This document shows, piece after piece, positions 20,855 through 30,695 of a stretch of 64,000 nt of DNA. The notes beneath the pieces were generated by a model. It worked only from the letters and a program-made list of their open reading frames with translations. It searched no databases and was not told the origin of the DNA. Origin of the DNA: Bosea sp. OAE506 (GTDB lineage Bacteria; Pseudomonadota; Alphaproteobacteria; Rhizobiales; Beijerinckiaceae); contig NZ_JBEPOB010000001.1 in the NCBI RefSeq assembly GCF_040546595.1, forward strand, positions 565,501 through 629,500. The letters are read 5' to 3'. Both the position numbers and the translations under genes were made by a program. The stretch's first letter is position 1, and each line of letters starts with the position of its first letter.

Positions 20855-21910
20855 TTGTCACTGAAATTTCTCGTCACGGGCGGCGCCGGCTTCATCGGCT
20901 CGGCGGTCGTCCGCAAGCTGATCGGCGAGACGAAGGCAAACGTCTGTGTCGTCGACAAGCTGACCTATGCCGGAAATCTCGCTTCGCTCGCGTCCGTCGC
21001 CGGCAGCAATCGGTACCGCTTCGAGCAGGTCGATATCGGCGATGGCGAGCGTATGCGCGCGATCTTTTCCGCGTTCGACCCCGACATCGTCATGCATCTG
21101 GCCGCCGAGAGCCATGTCGACCGCTCGATCGACGGACCGGGCGACTTCATCCAGACCAATATCGTGGGCACCTTTGCGCTGCTGCAGGAGGCGCTGCGCC
21201 ACTGGCGCGGGCTCTCCGGCGACCGCAAAGCAGCTTTCCGCTTCCACCACATCTCGACCGACGAGGTCTTCGGCTCGCTCGGCACCGAGGGCTTCTTCCG
21301 CGAGGACACGGCCTACCAGCCCAACTCGCCCTATTCCGCTTCCAAGGCGGCCTCCGATCATCTAGTGCGCGCCTGGCACCACACCTATGGCCTGCCGACA
21401 GTGATGACGAATTGCTCGAACAATTACGGGCCGTATCACTTCCCGGAGAAGCTGATCCCGCTGATGATCATCAACGCGCTCGAGGGCAAGCCGCTGCCGG
21501 TCTATGGCAATGGCCTGAACGTGCGCGACTGGCTGTATGTCGACGACCATGCCGACGCCTTGCTGACGGTGGCCGCGAAGGGCGTGGTCGGCGAGACGTA
21601 CAATATCGGTGGCCACAACGAGATGGCCAATATCGATGTGGTCAAAGGAATCTGCGCCCTGCTCGACGAGTTGAGGCCCGATCCGGCCGGGCCGCACGAG
21701 CGCCTCATCACCTACGTCACCGACCGGCCCGGCCATGATGCACGCTATGCCATCGATGCCGGCAAGATCGGCCGTGAGCTTGGCTGGACACCGAAGGAGA
21801 CGTTCGACACCGGCTTGCGACGCACGGTCGAATGGTATCTCACCCATACCGATTGGTGGGGCGATATCCGCTCGGGCGTCTATCACGGCGAGCGCCTCGG
21901 CGCAGCCTGA
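20855..21910 (+). CDS. rfbB: dTDP-glucose 4,6-dehydratase
   Basis: RfbB converts dTDP-glucose to dTDP-4-keto-6-deoxyglucose, the second step of dTDP-L-rhamnose synthesis. The protein starts with a TTG codon at 20855 ([19 protein letters not shown]), nine bases after GGAG; another TTG lies at 20840. It has GGAGFIGS, the [15 protein letters not shown] motif, the catalytic [10 protein letters not shown] region and [10 protein letters not shown] (Tyr/Lys), in about 351 residues. It is first of a tight rfbB-C-D-A unit. Confidence 0.97.
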   Translation: MSLKFLVTGGAGFIGSAVVRKLIGETKANVCVVDKLTYAGNLASLASVAGSNRYRFEQVDIGDGERMRAIFSAFDPDIVMHLAAESHVDRSIDGPGDFIQTNIVGTFALLQEALRHWRGLSGDRKAAFRFHHISTDEVFGSLGTEGFFREDTAYQPNSPYSASKAASDHLVRAWHHTYGLPTVMTNCSNNYGPYHFPEKLIPLMIINALEGKPLPVYGNGLNVRDWLYVDDHADALLTVAAKGVVGETYNIGGHNEMANIDVVKGICALLDELRPDPAGPHERLITYVTDRPGHDARYAIDAGKIGRELGWTPKETFDTGLRRTVEWYLTHTDWWGDIRSGVYHGERLGAA

Positions 21911-21928
21911 ACGGAAGCGGACGAACCC

Positions 21929-22486
21929 ATGCTGAGCTTCGAACCGACCGCGATTGCCGCCGTCAAGATCATCACCCCGAAGAAGCATGGCGACCATCGC
22001 GGCTTCTTCTCCGAGGTCTACAAGCAGTCCGACATGGCGCAGGCCGGCATCGACCTGATCTTCGTGCAGGACAATCACTCCCGCTCGGGGCCCGTGGGCA
22101 CGTTGCGCGGGCTCCACTTCCAATCGGCCCCTTTCGCACAGGACAAACTCGTCCGCGTGACAAAGGGCCGTATCCTCGACGTCGCCGTCGATATCCGGGC
22201 GTCTTCACCGACCTTTGGCCAGCACGTCGCCGTCGAGCTCTCGGCGGAGAACTGGAGTCAGCTTTTGGTACCCGTCGGCTTCGCGCACGGCTTCGTCACG
22301 CTCGAGCCCGACACAGAGGTGCTCTACAAGGTCAGCGCGCCCTATGGGCCGGCCAATGACCATGGGCTGGCCTTCGACGATCCGGCACTGGGGATCGACT
22401 GGCGCGTTCCGCATGCCGACCTCGTGCTGTCGGACAAGGACCGCAAGCATCCACGACTTTCCGATCTGCCGCGCTATTTCGACTGA
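21929..22486 (+). CDS. rfbC: dTDP-4-dehydrorhamnose 3,5-epimerase
   Basis: This 185-residue cupin-fold epimerase performs the third step of dTDP-L-rhamnose synthesis. Family signatures are KKHGDHRGFFSEVYK, the active-site QDNHSRS and GTLRGLHFQ (catalytic His), and VPVGFAHGFVTLE. The length is normal. The gene follows rfbB by 18 bases and precedes rfbD by 5, so it is one transcriptional unit. Confidence 0.97.
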   Translation: MLSFEPTAIAAVKIITPKKHGDHRGFFSEVYKQSDMAQAGIDLIFVQDNHSRSGPVGTLRGLHFQSAPFAQDKLVRVTKGRILDVAVDIRASSPTFGQHVAVELSAENWSQLLVPVGFAHGFVTLEPDTEVLYKVSAPYGPANDHGLAFDDPALGIDWRVPHADLVLSDKDRKHPRLSDLPRYFD

Positions 22487-22491
22487 TCGGC

Positions 22492-23385
22492 ATGCGCATC
22501 ACCGTGACAGGACATTCGGGGCAGGTTGTGCTCGCCATGCGGGAACGGGCGCCGCCGGGCGTCAGTGTCACCGCGCTCGGCCGTCCCGAACTCGATCTCG
22601 AAGAGCTCGCGACGATCGCGCCTGCGATCCAAGCCAGTAGGCCGGATGTCGTCGTCAATGCGGCGGCGTTCACTGCGGTCGATCTGGCCGAGAGCCAGGA
22701 GGAGACGGCGTTGCTCGTCAATGGCGCGGCGGCCGGCGAGGTTGCCAAGGCAGCGGCTGCGCTCGGCGTCCCCGTAATCCAGATCTCGACCGACTATGTC
22801 TTCGACGGCCGGCTCGACCGCCCCTATCGCGAGGACGACACGGTCGGCCCGATCTCGGCCTATGGCCGCAGCAAGCTCGCGGGCGAGCGCGCGGTGGCCG
22901 CCGCAACCGGCAACCATGCGATCCTGCGCACCGCCTGGGTCTACAGCCCCGTCGGCAAGAATTTCGTCAAGACGATGCTGCGGCTAGCAGAAACGCACGA
23001 CGAGGTCGGCGTTGTTGCTGACCAGGCCGGATGCCCGACCAGCGCGCTCGACATCACCGATGCGATCTTCACGGTGGCGCGCAATCTCAGCGAGAACCCG
23101 GATGAGGCAGCCCTGCGCGGCGTCTTCCATATGGGCTCGCAGGGAGAGGCCGTGTGGGCCGACGTCGCCGAGGCGATATTTGCAGAACGCGAGCGCCTGG
23201 GCGGCGCGCCCGTGCGGGTCAAGCGTATCGCCACCGCCGATTATCCGACGCCAGCTCAACGGCCGGCAAATTCGCGCTTGGAATCCTCCAGGCTCGCCGC
23301 CATTCACCAGGTCACGCTGCCACACTGGCAGGACGCGCTGCGTTCCTGCGTGCGGCGGCTCCTGACCGAACACCAGACGGGATAG
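22492..23385 (+). CDS. rfbD: dTDP-4-dehydrorhamnose reductase
   Basis: This 297-residue SDR-type reductase makes dTDP-L-rhamnose in the last step of the pathway. Visible motifs are the nucleotide-binding start ITVTGHSGQV, VVNAAAFTAVDLAES, the QISTDYVFDG segment and YGRSKLAGE with the Tyr/Lys pair. It ends in the usual TADYPTPAQRPANSRL block. It is six bases upstream of rfbA. Confidence 0.97.
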   Translation: MRITVTGHSGQVVLAMRERAPPGVSVTALGRPELDLEELATIAPAIQASRPDVVVNAAAFTAVDLAESQEETALLVNGAAAGEVAKAAAALGVPVIQISTDYVFDGRLDRPYREDDTVGPISAYGRSKLAGERAVAAATGNHAILRTAWVYSPVGKNFVKTMLRLAETHDEVGVVADQAGCPTSALDITDAIFTVARNLSENPDEAALRGVFHMGSQGEAVWADVAEAIFAERERLGGAPVRVKRIATADYPTPAQRPANSRLESSRLAAIHQVTLPHWQDALRSCVRRLLTEHQTG

Positions 23386-23391
23386 ACGACG

Positions 23392-24267
23392 ATGAAGGGC
23401 ATCATCCTGGCCGGCGGCTCCGGCACGCGGCTCCATCCGATGACGTTGGCGATGTCGAAGCAACTTCTGCCTGTCTACGACAAGCCGATGATCTATTACC
23501 CGCTGTCGACGCTGATGCTGGCGGGCATCCGAGAGGTGCTGATCATCTCGACGCCGCACGACCTGCCGCATTTCCAGCGCCTGCTCGGCGACGGCTCGGA
23601 TTGGGGCATGCAGCTCTCCTATGCGCAGCAGCCCCATCCGGGTGGTCTGGCGCAGGCCTATCTCATCGGTGCGGACTTTGTCGCTGGACAGCCTTCCGTA
23701 TTGATCCTGGGCGACAACCTTTATTACGGTCATACCCTGCCGGAGATGATGGCCTCAGCCGCGGCGCGCCCCACAGGCGCAAGTGTCTTCGCCTATCATG
23801 TGCGTGATCCCGAACGTTACGGGGTGGTGGCGTTCGACGCGGAAGGAAAGGCGATCTCGATCGAGGAGAAGCCCAAGGTGCCCAAATCCAGCTGGGCGGT
23901 GACGGGGCTTTATTTCTACGACGCTCAGGTCGTCGAAATCGCCGCCAACCTCAAGCCTTCCCCCCGCGGCGAGCTCGAGATCACCGACGTTAATCGGGTC
24001 TATCTCGAACGCGGCGAGCTTTCCGTGGAGTGCATGGGCCGCGGCTTCGCCTGGCTCGACACCGGAACCCCCGACAGCCTGATGGAAGCCGGCGAGTTCG
24101 TACGCACACTGGAGAGTCGCCAGGGCCTGCGCATCGCCTGCCCGGAGGAGATTGCTTCGAGGCAGGGCTGGATCTCGGCGCAGCAACTCGCAGCGCTCGG
24201 AGAGACGCTCAAAAAGAGCGAATACGGGCAGTATCTACTCAAGGTTGCGTTCGATCTCGGATTATGA
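23392..24267 (+). CDS. rfbA: Glucose-1-phosphate thymidylyltransferase
   Basis: RfbA couples dTTP to glucose-1-phosphate, the entry step to dTDP-rhamnose. The 291-residue protein opens with [18 protein letters not shown], has [27 protein letters not shown] with the metal-binding Asp, and the late [13 protein letters not shown] motif. All are standard for the short RmlA type. It is the last gene of the rightward rfb unit; the next gene is convergent. Confidence 0.98.
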   Translation: MKGIILAGGSGTRLHPMTLAMSKQLLPVYDKPMIYYPLSTLMLAGIREVLIISTPHDLPHFQRLLGDGSDWGMQLSYAQQPHPGGLAQAYLIGADFVAGQPSVLILGDNLYYGHTLPEMMASAAARPTGASVFAYHVRDPERYGVVAFDAEGKAISIEEKPKVPKSSWAVTGLYFYDAQVVEIAANLKPSPRGELEITDVNRVYLERGELSVECMGRGFAWLDTGTPDSLMEAGEFVRTLESRQGLRIACPEEIASRQGWISAQQLAALGETLKKSEYGQYLLKVAFDLGL

Positions 24268-24294
24268 AGAACTGAAAAACCGGCCGTCGTAGCG

Positions 24295-25146
24295 CTATGG
24301 CAGCACCCGCCCCCGCAGGTCGCGGACCACATAGCCCCCCGCCCATGCTGCGATCGTGAAGCAGCGCTCAATGGCATGATGAAGCGTGCCGTCGAGCTGG
24401 CGGGCTTCCGGCTCGAAATCCTCGCAGGCCAGGTGGAGATCACGCAGCGCGGCCAGGGCCGCCGGGCGAAACCAGAACATCGAGCCCTCGAAAAATCCGA
24501 GACGCGCGACGCCGTCGGCTCCCATTCGCGACGCGATCTCGCGCACGCGGGCTTCGTTCTTCATCCAGTACGAGCGGCCTGTCCGGTAGCAGAAGCGCCA
24601 ACCAACCATGCCTGTCGCCGGGTTCTCGAACGCGGCCAGCACCCTCACTGCCACGCTGGGCCCACCGCAGAGCATCGTGAAAAGCAGCTTGCGGCGGGTC
24701 TCCCCGTCGATGAGATGCGGGCTGCGCTTAGTATGGAGCTTGAGAACCGCGTCGTATCCGTCCAGTGCGCCGGAAGACAACACGCCCATGAAGGGCGCGA
24801 TGTCGCGGCCACGATTCTCGTAAGGGTGCAGGTGCACATGCACTAGCCCGGCGACGCGATCGGCGACGGTGTCGACCCGGTCCGTCGGGACGGTCAGGTG
24901 CAGGGGGACCGAGCCCGGGATGGCCTCCCGGCACGCCAGAATTTCGTCCAGGAGCTCAACGTAATAGACGTGAGCGATGACCGCGGCGCGAACACCGGGG
25001 ACCGGGTTGCCCGTGACCCTGGCCGAAAGTATGCGCCTGATGCGCTGACTAACATCCGAAACGAACAGCGACCCTATTGTGGCGGCCGCAACCTTCTCGA
25101 CGACGTGACGCGCGAAAGTAGCAGAAAACTTTCTCGCTATTGTCAA
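24295..25146 (-). CDS. RgpF-like rhamnan/polysaccharide synthesis protein
   Basis: This 283-residue protein shows the RgpF (rhamnan synthesis F) pattern. AVIAHVYYVELLDEIL is followed by a VHLHPYENRGRDIAPFMGVL segment and YDAVLKLHTKRSPHL. In streptococci RgpF takes part in rhamnose-glucose polysaccharide assembly; in Gram-negatives such domains occur in glycosyltransferase proteins. It is shorter than streptococcal RgpF. Proximity to the rfb genes supports a rhamnose link. It lies last in the leftward group that begins with the UDP-xylose synthase gene, though about 180 bases separate it from the membrane-protein gene. Confidence 0.78.
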   Translation of the reverse strand: MTIARKFSATFARHVVEKVAAATIGSLFVSDVSQRIRRILSARVTGNPVPGVRAAVIAHVYYVELLDEILACREAIPGSVPLHLTVPTDRVDTVADRVAGLVHVHLHPYENRGRDIAPFMGVLSSGALDGYDAVLKLHTKRSPHLIDGETRRKLLFTMLCGGPSVAVRVLAAFENPATGMVGWRFCYRTGRSYWMKNEARVREIASRMGADGVARLGFFEGSMFWFRPAALAALRDLHLACEDFEPEARQLDGTLHHAIERCFTIAAWAGGYVVRDLRGRVLP

Positions 25147-25324
25147 GAATAGAACCTCTTCGCCATAGTCTAACGGCTGCGCGCTTTGCGGTTTAACATT
25201 ACTGGTTCACGAACCGACTGTAGCGGCGCCAGTACGTGACCAAGACTGTCAGACTGCCCCCACCGCCTGATAACCGCCCTGCGGATGAGCGTCAATCGAC
25301 AGCCTGGGCAGCGGAATGCCAGGC

Positions 25325-27019
25325 TCAGCGAGCGCGCAGCAGGCTGTGCACGGAAACGGCGGATGTCCTGCAGGTGACGGGCGCAACAGCCTCGAAGCGT
25401 GCGGCCTCCTGGCTAGACACCGCGTCATTCACGACGACGATGTGCGTCGCGCCCAGCCCCAGCAGGTCTCGGCGATAATCCGGTGCGGAGAGTTCGCCCC
25501 CTCGAAACAGCCTCTCAAGATGCGTCACGCGCTGGAGTTCGGGCGTGTCACGATTCCCATAGCCGTCAAAGATGCGGGCCTTGTAGGGCAGCATCAGAAG
25601 CATGTGGTCGATCCGCGCGTTGATCCAGTCGAGATGGCCGCCGCTCGCCAGAGGCACGACGCTGGCGACATCCCCGCCGCCCAGCTGTGTCAGACAGTCG
25701 TCGCCGCGCAGGATCCGGGCTTCCTTGGCGATGAAATCCGCCCGCGGGATCTGGAACACGCAGAAGACCAGCGCCAGCACCATCATCCTCCCGCGGATCG
25801 CAGCGTTGGACATTCCGAAGGCGAACACCAGCGCGAAATAGAGCGTGAAGAAGATCGAAAAGCGCCCGGGGGCCCGGATGACCCGCAGAGCTGGAATGTG
25901 CTTCTGCACAATGCCCACGGGCGTGATGATGCGTTGGCCAAAGATCTCGACATAGGGCCCGAGCGAAAGACCCCAAGCGATCACGAACACCAAGCCGGCA
26001 AAGCCTAGTAGGCGCAACCTCTGCTGAGTGGTCGGGTCCTCGGCCAGAGCCAGCGTCCGGACGACGATCGTCGTGGCGGTCAGCAGGCAGACGATGCCGA
26101 CCGCACCCGGTGAATAACTCCGCTCCCAGTCGCCCGGCTCCACGCTGAGATTGGGATAAAGGAAATTGGCCGGCGTCAGCAGGAAGAAAGACGAGAGCCG
26201 GGCCGCGTAGAACTGTACTTCCGGTAGCGGGATCGGCGGGAAACCCTTCTGCAGCCCGATATAAGGAAGAATAAGCATCGCCATGGCGAGCCCGAACAGG
26301 CCCGCGGCGGCGATGTCCTTCCGGGTCATCGCCTTTGGCAGCGCGAGGACTCGGCGCCAATAGATTGCTCCCAGCGGCAGGAGCAGGAAGGCCAGCATAA
26401 ACGGCAGGTACATGGCGATGGCCGTGCCGAATCCCATGGTCATGAACAGCTCGGGATAGAGCCCGCGGGCGTCCAAGAGCAGGATGCGGGCGATCAGGAT
26501 CATGACGACCGGGGCGAAGAGCAGGCCGAAGAGCTGGAAATGCCCCATGACCGCGAACATCGGGAAGCTCGAGAGCGCCACCACCGTCGCCAGTACCCGC
26601 GCCAGCGGGGCGAGATCCAACGCTCTGAGCTGACGATCCACCAGCACTGCGGCGATCGCGAGAACGGTTATCAAGGTCAGGTTGAGCGCGACGATCTCGC
26701 TGACGCAGATGCGCCACAGCGTGTAGATCGGCGCCATGCCGATCAGCGAGTCCGAGAAGGCGAGCGAGTTCTTGTAAGGAAAGAACTGGATCGACTGGAA
26801 ATAGCTCGCGACCTCGACCCCCAGCAGCTTCTGGCGCCCGTGCTCCAAAATCCAGAGGATCAGTCGTCCATCGAAGGAGTCGCGCCAGAACGAGCCGAGC
26901 GAGAAAAAAAGCCCCTGAAAGTACAGTCCGGCGACGAGGGCCGCACTCAGGAACCCGGTCCAGGGCGCGGTGAAGCCTTCGTCCAGTCCGGCGGTCGCTG
27001 CCTTAGAATCAGCCGTCAT
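25325..27019 (-). CDS. Polytopic membrane protein, GT-C-like
   Basis: This 564-residue protein has about a dozen hydrophobic segments. The early extracytoplasmic loop SFWRDSFDGRLILWILEHG, with acidic residues after the first helix, and a soluble C-terminal part of about 120 residues (RVTHLERLFRGGELSAPDYR) recall GT-C membrane glycosyltransferases or YfhO-like proteins. Such enzymes use polyprenyl-phosphate sugars on the periplasmic side. The ATG at 27019 overlaps the end of the upstream glycosyltransferase gene by 11 bases, so they are co-translated. No family is certain. Confidence 0.65.
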   Translation of the reverse strand: MTADSKAATAGLDEGFTAPWTGFLSAALVAGLYFQGLFFSLGSFWRDSFDGRLILWILEHGRQKLLGVEVASYFQSIQFFPYKNSLAFSDSLIGMAPIYTLWRICVSEIVALNLTLITVLAIAAVLVDRQLRALDLAPLARVLATVVALSSFPMFAVMGHFQLFGLLFAPVVMILIARILLLDARGLYPELFMTMGFGTAIAMYLPFMLAFLLLPLGAIYWRRVLALPKAMTRKDIAAAGLFGLAMAMLILPYIGLQKGFPPIPLPEVQFYAARLSSFFLLTPANFLYPNLSVEPGDWERSYSPGAVGIVCLLTATTIVVRTLALAEDPTTQQRLRLLGFAGLVFVIAWGLSLGPYVEIFGQRIITPVGIVQKHIPALRVIRAPGRFSIFFTLYFALVFAFGMSNAAIRGRMMVLALVFCVFQIPRADFIAKEARILRGDDCLTQLGGGDVASVVPLASGGHLDWINARIDHMLLMLPYKARIFDGYGNRDTPELQRVTHLERLFRGGELSAPDYRRDLLGLGATHIVVVNDAVSSQEAARFEAVAPVTCRTSAVSVHSLLRAR

Positions 27020-29390
27020 AGCGGTTCGCCGTTTCGGTGAGGTAGCTCTGGAAGCGCACGTCATTCTCGACGCAGAACGCACGCGCCGAAGCAGCCACAG
27101 CCTCGTGGTCGATCGTGGCCGCCCTTTGCATGGCATCGCGAAGCATAGTGACGAATTCGTCGAAGTCATGATAGATATCGCCGAAGGCGAGATCCTTTAC
27201 TAGATCGGCCGGGCCTCCCTTGGCATAGACGATCGGCCAGGCGCCGAACAGGCAGGCCTCCAGCGGAGCGATGCCGAAATGCTCGTGGTATTCCGGCTTG
27301 GTCTCGGGCTGGCCGAGGCCTGCCGCATGGATGTAGAGCGCCGCCTTGCCGAGCAGGTCGTTGATCGTGTCGCGCGGGCAGTTCGGCAGGATCGTCACGC
27401 GCGGATCGGCTTTCGCCATCGCGACGATGCGGGCGAGATAGGCGCCGTCCTGCGCATCGCGCTGGTCGAAGCTGCCGACGAGCGCGAGCCTCCACGCGGC
27501 GAACTCCGGATCGCCCGCCGTCGTGGCGAACGCCTCGATCATGCTGTGCTGGTTCTTGGCGTGGCCACGATCGGTGATACGTCCGATCGACAGCGCGAGC
27601 TTCTCCTTAGCCGCATAAGCCTCGGGCGGCGGCGCGGTCGTCGAGAAGGTCGGGCAGACCACGACACCGCGACTGGGCCCCCAGAAGCGCTGGGCCCATG
27701 TCTCGGTGAACCGCGAATTGAACAGGAACGTGTAGTCCTGCAGGATCGCCTTCCGGATCTCCTGATGCGGAAAGCTGACGACGTAATAGGACTGCGGCGC
27801 CAGCGAGCCGAGATTGGACCGGAAGGTCGAGTTGACGAAGACGTCGAAACGCGCGGTGAACTCCCGCGTCATCGCCGACACGACGAGCTTGCGGCACTGC
27901 GAGAGATCGTAGCCGAAGCGGCGCTCGAGTTCGGCGATGTCGAAATCGCTCTCGCAGATCAGGAAGATCTCGTCGTCCGGCCCTGCCATGGCCAGGGCCA
28001 GCCCGATCGCATGCGCCTCTCCCCCGCCCATCGTCGTCCAGTAGGAGTTGTAGAGGCCGATCGTCCGGCCGGGTCGCGCCGTCGCGCCGATCGCTGCGTC
28101 ATAGCGGGCAAGCGTCTCGGCGAGGGCCGGCGGAACGGCGCTATAGCGCTCGCGATCGGCCAGGAACGCGGCGAGCTTCGGCTGGGCTCCCTTGCTGCCG
28201 CGATAGCGCTCGTAGATCAGGCGCGAGCGCTCGACCAGCGTCGTCCAGAGCGGCGACCCTTCCGAGGAGCTGACAGAATGCTTGTGGTAGGCGATGGCGC
28301 GCGGGCTGTACTGGATGCGGTAGCCGAGCGACTGCATGTGGTGCGACAGCTCGGAATCCTCGAAATAGGCGAAGAACTCCGGCCGGAAGATGTCGCGGCC
28401 GATCAGCGCCGCCCGCCGGATCAGCCCGACGCAGCCGCAGAAGGCGGGCACGTTGGCCCTGCTGTCATAAAGCAGTTCGTCCTTTTCCCCGAAGCCGATA
28501 TCGAACGGCCCGCCGGCCCGGACGCCGGTGCCGGCATTGTTGATGACCCAGCTGGCGCTGAGATGGTCCCGTGGCTGCAACGAGATGGCCAGCGGCACGC
28601 CGCTCTCGCCGGGGTGAAACACCTGCTCCCCCGTGCCCACCGAAAAAACCTTGATGGCACCTGTGCCCGGGAGGGTCAGCGAGAGGTGCGTGCCGTCGAC
28701 CGGCAGCCTGAGTATGATCGCGTCCTTGCTGGTGCCATCGCGGCGGCGTTCCCGGCGGGAGAGGACCTTCCCTTGCGCTTTGTCCAGCTCGCCCTGCCGA
28801 ATGAAGAACTTCTGATAGGCTAGCTGGCTTTCGAGCGCAGCTACCGGGATCGCAAACGCCGTGTCGCTTTCGAAATGGACATCGGCGAAGCGGGTCCAGA
28901 ACCGTGTCTTGGGTGTTGTGACGGCGATGTCGCCGTCGAAGCGGAAAGCTTGGAGCAGCTCGAACAGGCACTCCTCGTCCAGCCGCGCATCGGGATTGAC
29001 CAGCGCCACGAGTTCGCCGCGGGCGTGGGCGTAACCGAAATTGTTGCCGGCCGCGAAGCCGACATTGCCGGACGCGCGCAGCCATGTTGCCTCGGGGAGG
29101 ATCGACTTGACGAGGGCCTGCGTATCGCTGGCACCGTTCTCGACGACGATGACCTCAATATGACTGTAGCTCTGGCGGGCGAGAGACTCCAGGCAGACGG
29201 GAAGATCCTGCTGGGAGTTGTAGGACACCACGATGACTGAGATCAGCGGGTCATGGACCAGCGTGCCGAATTTCGGCGGCCGTCCGAACATCCGGTAGCG
29301 GAGAAAGGCGACCGCCTTGCGAATGGCGAAAAACGGCCCGTTTCGCCGCAACTCGACCGCGAACTGCCTGATGTACTTGTTCATACTCAT
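27009..29390 (-). CDS. Bifunctional glycosyltransferase, GT2 + GT4 domains
   Basis: This 793-residue cytosolic protein has two transferase modules. Residues 48-375 are GT2: ISVIVVSYNS, NVGFAAGNNFGYA, the NPDAR metal site at about 132-135 and CGCVGLIRRAAL followed by AYFEDSELSHHM. Residues of about 440-790 are GT4-like: GLYNSYWTTMGGGEAHA near the start and a late EHFGIAPLEAC motif. The GT2 part carries an extra beta-rich block of roughly 120 residues (about 195-312) between the metal site and the acceptor loop. It probably adds two consecutive sugars. A partly similar two-domain layout is known from polymerising O-antigen transferases. Confidence 0.85.
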   Translation of the reverse strand: MSMNKYIRQFAVELRRNGPFFAIRKAVAFLRYRMFGRPPKFGTLVHDPLISVIVVSYNSQQDLPVCLESLARQSYSHIEVIVVENGASDTQALVKSILPEATWLRASGNVGFAAGNNFGYAHARGELVALVNPDARLDEECLFELLQAFRFDGDIAVTTPKTRFWTRFADVHFESDTAFAIPVAALESQLAYQKFFIRQGELDKAQGKVLSRRERRRDGTSKDAIILRLPVDGTHLSLTLPGTGAIKVFSVGTGEQVFHPGESGVPLAISLQPRDHLSASWVINNAGTGVRAGGPFDIGFGEKDELLYDSRANVPAFCGCVGLIRRAALIGRDIFRPEFFAYFEDSELSHHMQSLGYRIQYSPRAIAYHKHSVSSSEGSPLWTTLVERSRLIYERYRGSKGAQPKLAAFLADRERYSAVPPALAETLARYDAAIGATARPGRTIGLYNSYWTTMGGGEAHAIGLALAMAGPDDEIFLICESDFDIAELERRFGYDLSQCRKLVVSAMTREFTARFDVFVNSTFRSNLGSLAPQSYYVVSFPHQEIRKAILQDYTFLFNSRFTETWAQRFWGPSRGVVVCPTFSTTAPPPEAYAAKEKLALSIGRITDRGHAKNQHSMIEAFATTAGDPEFAAWRLALVGSFDQRDAQDGAYLARIVAMAKADPRVTILPNCPRDTINDLLGKAALYIHAAGLGQPETKPEYHEHFGIAPLEACLFGAWPIVYAKGGPADLVKDLAFGDIYHDFDEFVTMLRDAMQRAATIDHEAVAASARAFCVENDVRFQSYLTETANRYDG

Positions 29391-29465
29391 GAATCCGCGG
29401 CAGGACAGCCGGACTGAATCACGCAGGCAAGACCTTTTCGTCTGGCCAAACCGGCGCGGCGCGTA

Positions 29466-30419
29466 TCAGCACTGTCCCAAAAGATTGTCGAAATAGGCGA
29501 TCGCCTTGATCAGGCCCTGTCGCAGCGGCACCTGCGGCTCCCAGCCTAGGGTCTGCTGCGCCTTGGTGATGTCGGGCCGTCGCTGCTTCGGGTCATCCTG
29601 CGGCAAAGGCTGCGAGATGATCTTGGACGACGCCCCGGTCAGCTCGATCACCATCTCCGCCAGCTCGCGAATGGTGAACTCGCCGGGATTGCCGAGATTG
29701 ATCGGCCCGGTGACGTCGTCGGGCGTATCCATCATCTTGACGAAGCCGGCGACCAGATCGTCGACATAGCAGAAGGAGCGGGTCTGGTTGCCCTCGCCAT
29801 AGACTGTGAGATCCTCGCCGCGCAGCGCCTGGACGATGAAATTGGAGACCACGCGACCGTCATTGGGGTGCATGCGCGGGCCATAGGTGTTGAAGATGCG
29901 CACCACCTTGATGCGCAGCTGGTGCTGGCGCCAATAGTCGAAGAACAGCGTCTCGGCGCAGCGCTTGCCCTCGTCGTAGCAGGAGCGGAAGCCGATCGGG
30001 TTGACGTTGCCCCAGTACTCCTCCGGCTGGGGATGCACCGTCGGATCGCCATAAACCTCCGAGGTCGAGGCCTGGAAGATCTTCGCCTTCACGCGCCGGG
30101 CCAGGCCGAGCATGTTGATCGCGCCATGGACGCTCGTCTTCGTCGTCTGCACCGGATCGAACTGGTAATGGATCGGCGAGGCCGGGCAGGCGAGATTGTA
30201 GATCTCGTCGCATTCGATGTAGAGCGGCACCGTCACGTCGTGACGCATCAGCTCGAAACGCTTGTCGTCCAGCAGATGAGCGACGTTCTTGCGGCTGCCG
30301 GTGAAGAAGTTGTCGAGGCAGAGAACCTCATGGCCGGCCTGCAGCAAGGTCTCGCAGAGATGGGAGCCGAGGAATCCGGCACCGCCCGTCACGAGCACGC
30401 GCTTGGTGGTGTGGTACAT
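29466..30419 (-). CDS. UDP-glucuronate decarboxylase (UDP-xylose synthase)
   Basis: This 317-residue extended SDR is of the UXS type, converting UDP-glucuronate to UDP-xylose. It has [16 protein letters not shown], the [11 protein letters not shown] loop, STSEVYGDP, a Y-x3-K in [12 protein letters not shown], and [21 protein letters not shown], all strongly typical of UXS. The ATG at 30419 is used because it gives the canonical N-terminus [13 protein letters not shown]; the frame is open to 30503. No UDP-glucose dehydrogenase is in view, so the glucuronate donor must be made elsewhere. Confidence 0.93.
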   Translation of the reverse strand: MYHTTKRVLVTGGAGFLGSHLCETLLQAGHEVLCLDNFFTGSRKNVAHLLDDKRFELMRHDVTVPLYIECDEIYNLACPASPIHYQFDPVQTTKTSVHGAINMLGLARRVKAKIFQASTSEVYGDPTVHPQPEEYWGNVNPIGFRSCYDEGKRCAETLFFDYWRQHQLRIKVVRIFNTYGPRMHPNDGRVVSNFIVQALRGEDLTVYGEGNQTRSFCYVDDLVAGFVKMMDTPDDVTGPINLGNPGEFTIRELAEMVIELTGASSKIISQPLPQDDPKQRRPDITKAQQTLGWEPQVPLRQGLIKAIAYFDNLLGQC

Positions 30420-30695
30420 CCGGCAACCCCATCCTCTTGATAAGATCCAGGCGTGGCCAACCTGGCTGGTCCCGTTCCGGCGACCGGGCCGTTGCGGCCG
30501 CATCGCGCCGGTTCGCGCTCGCAGCTACTGCGGCGAGGCGGCCTGAAAAGTCAATCGCACCAGCCGTGAACGGACCTCATCGCCGACAGGCCGGGGACGC
30601 AGATCGGGTGCGTGCGGCAGCCGCTGAGGTTCCCAGCCCGAGCGCGGTGCTGTAAGACGCGCCCGGCGCGCCGAGCTGATCGGGCCCGCACCGGA

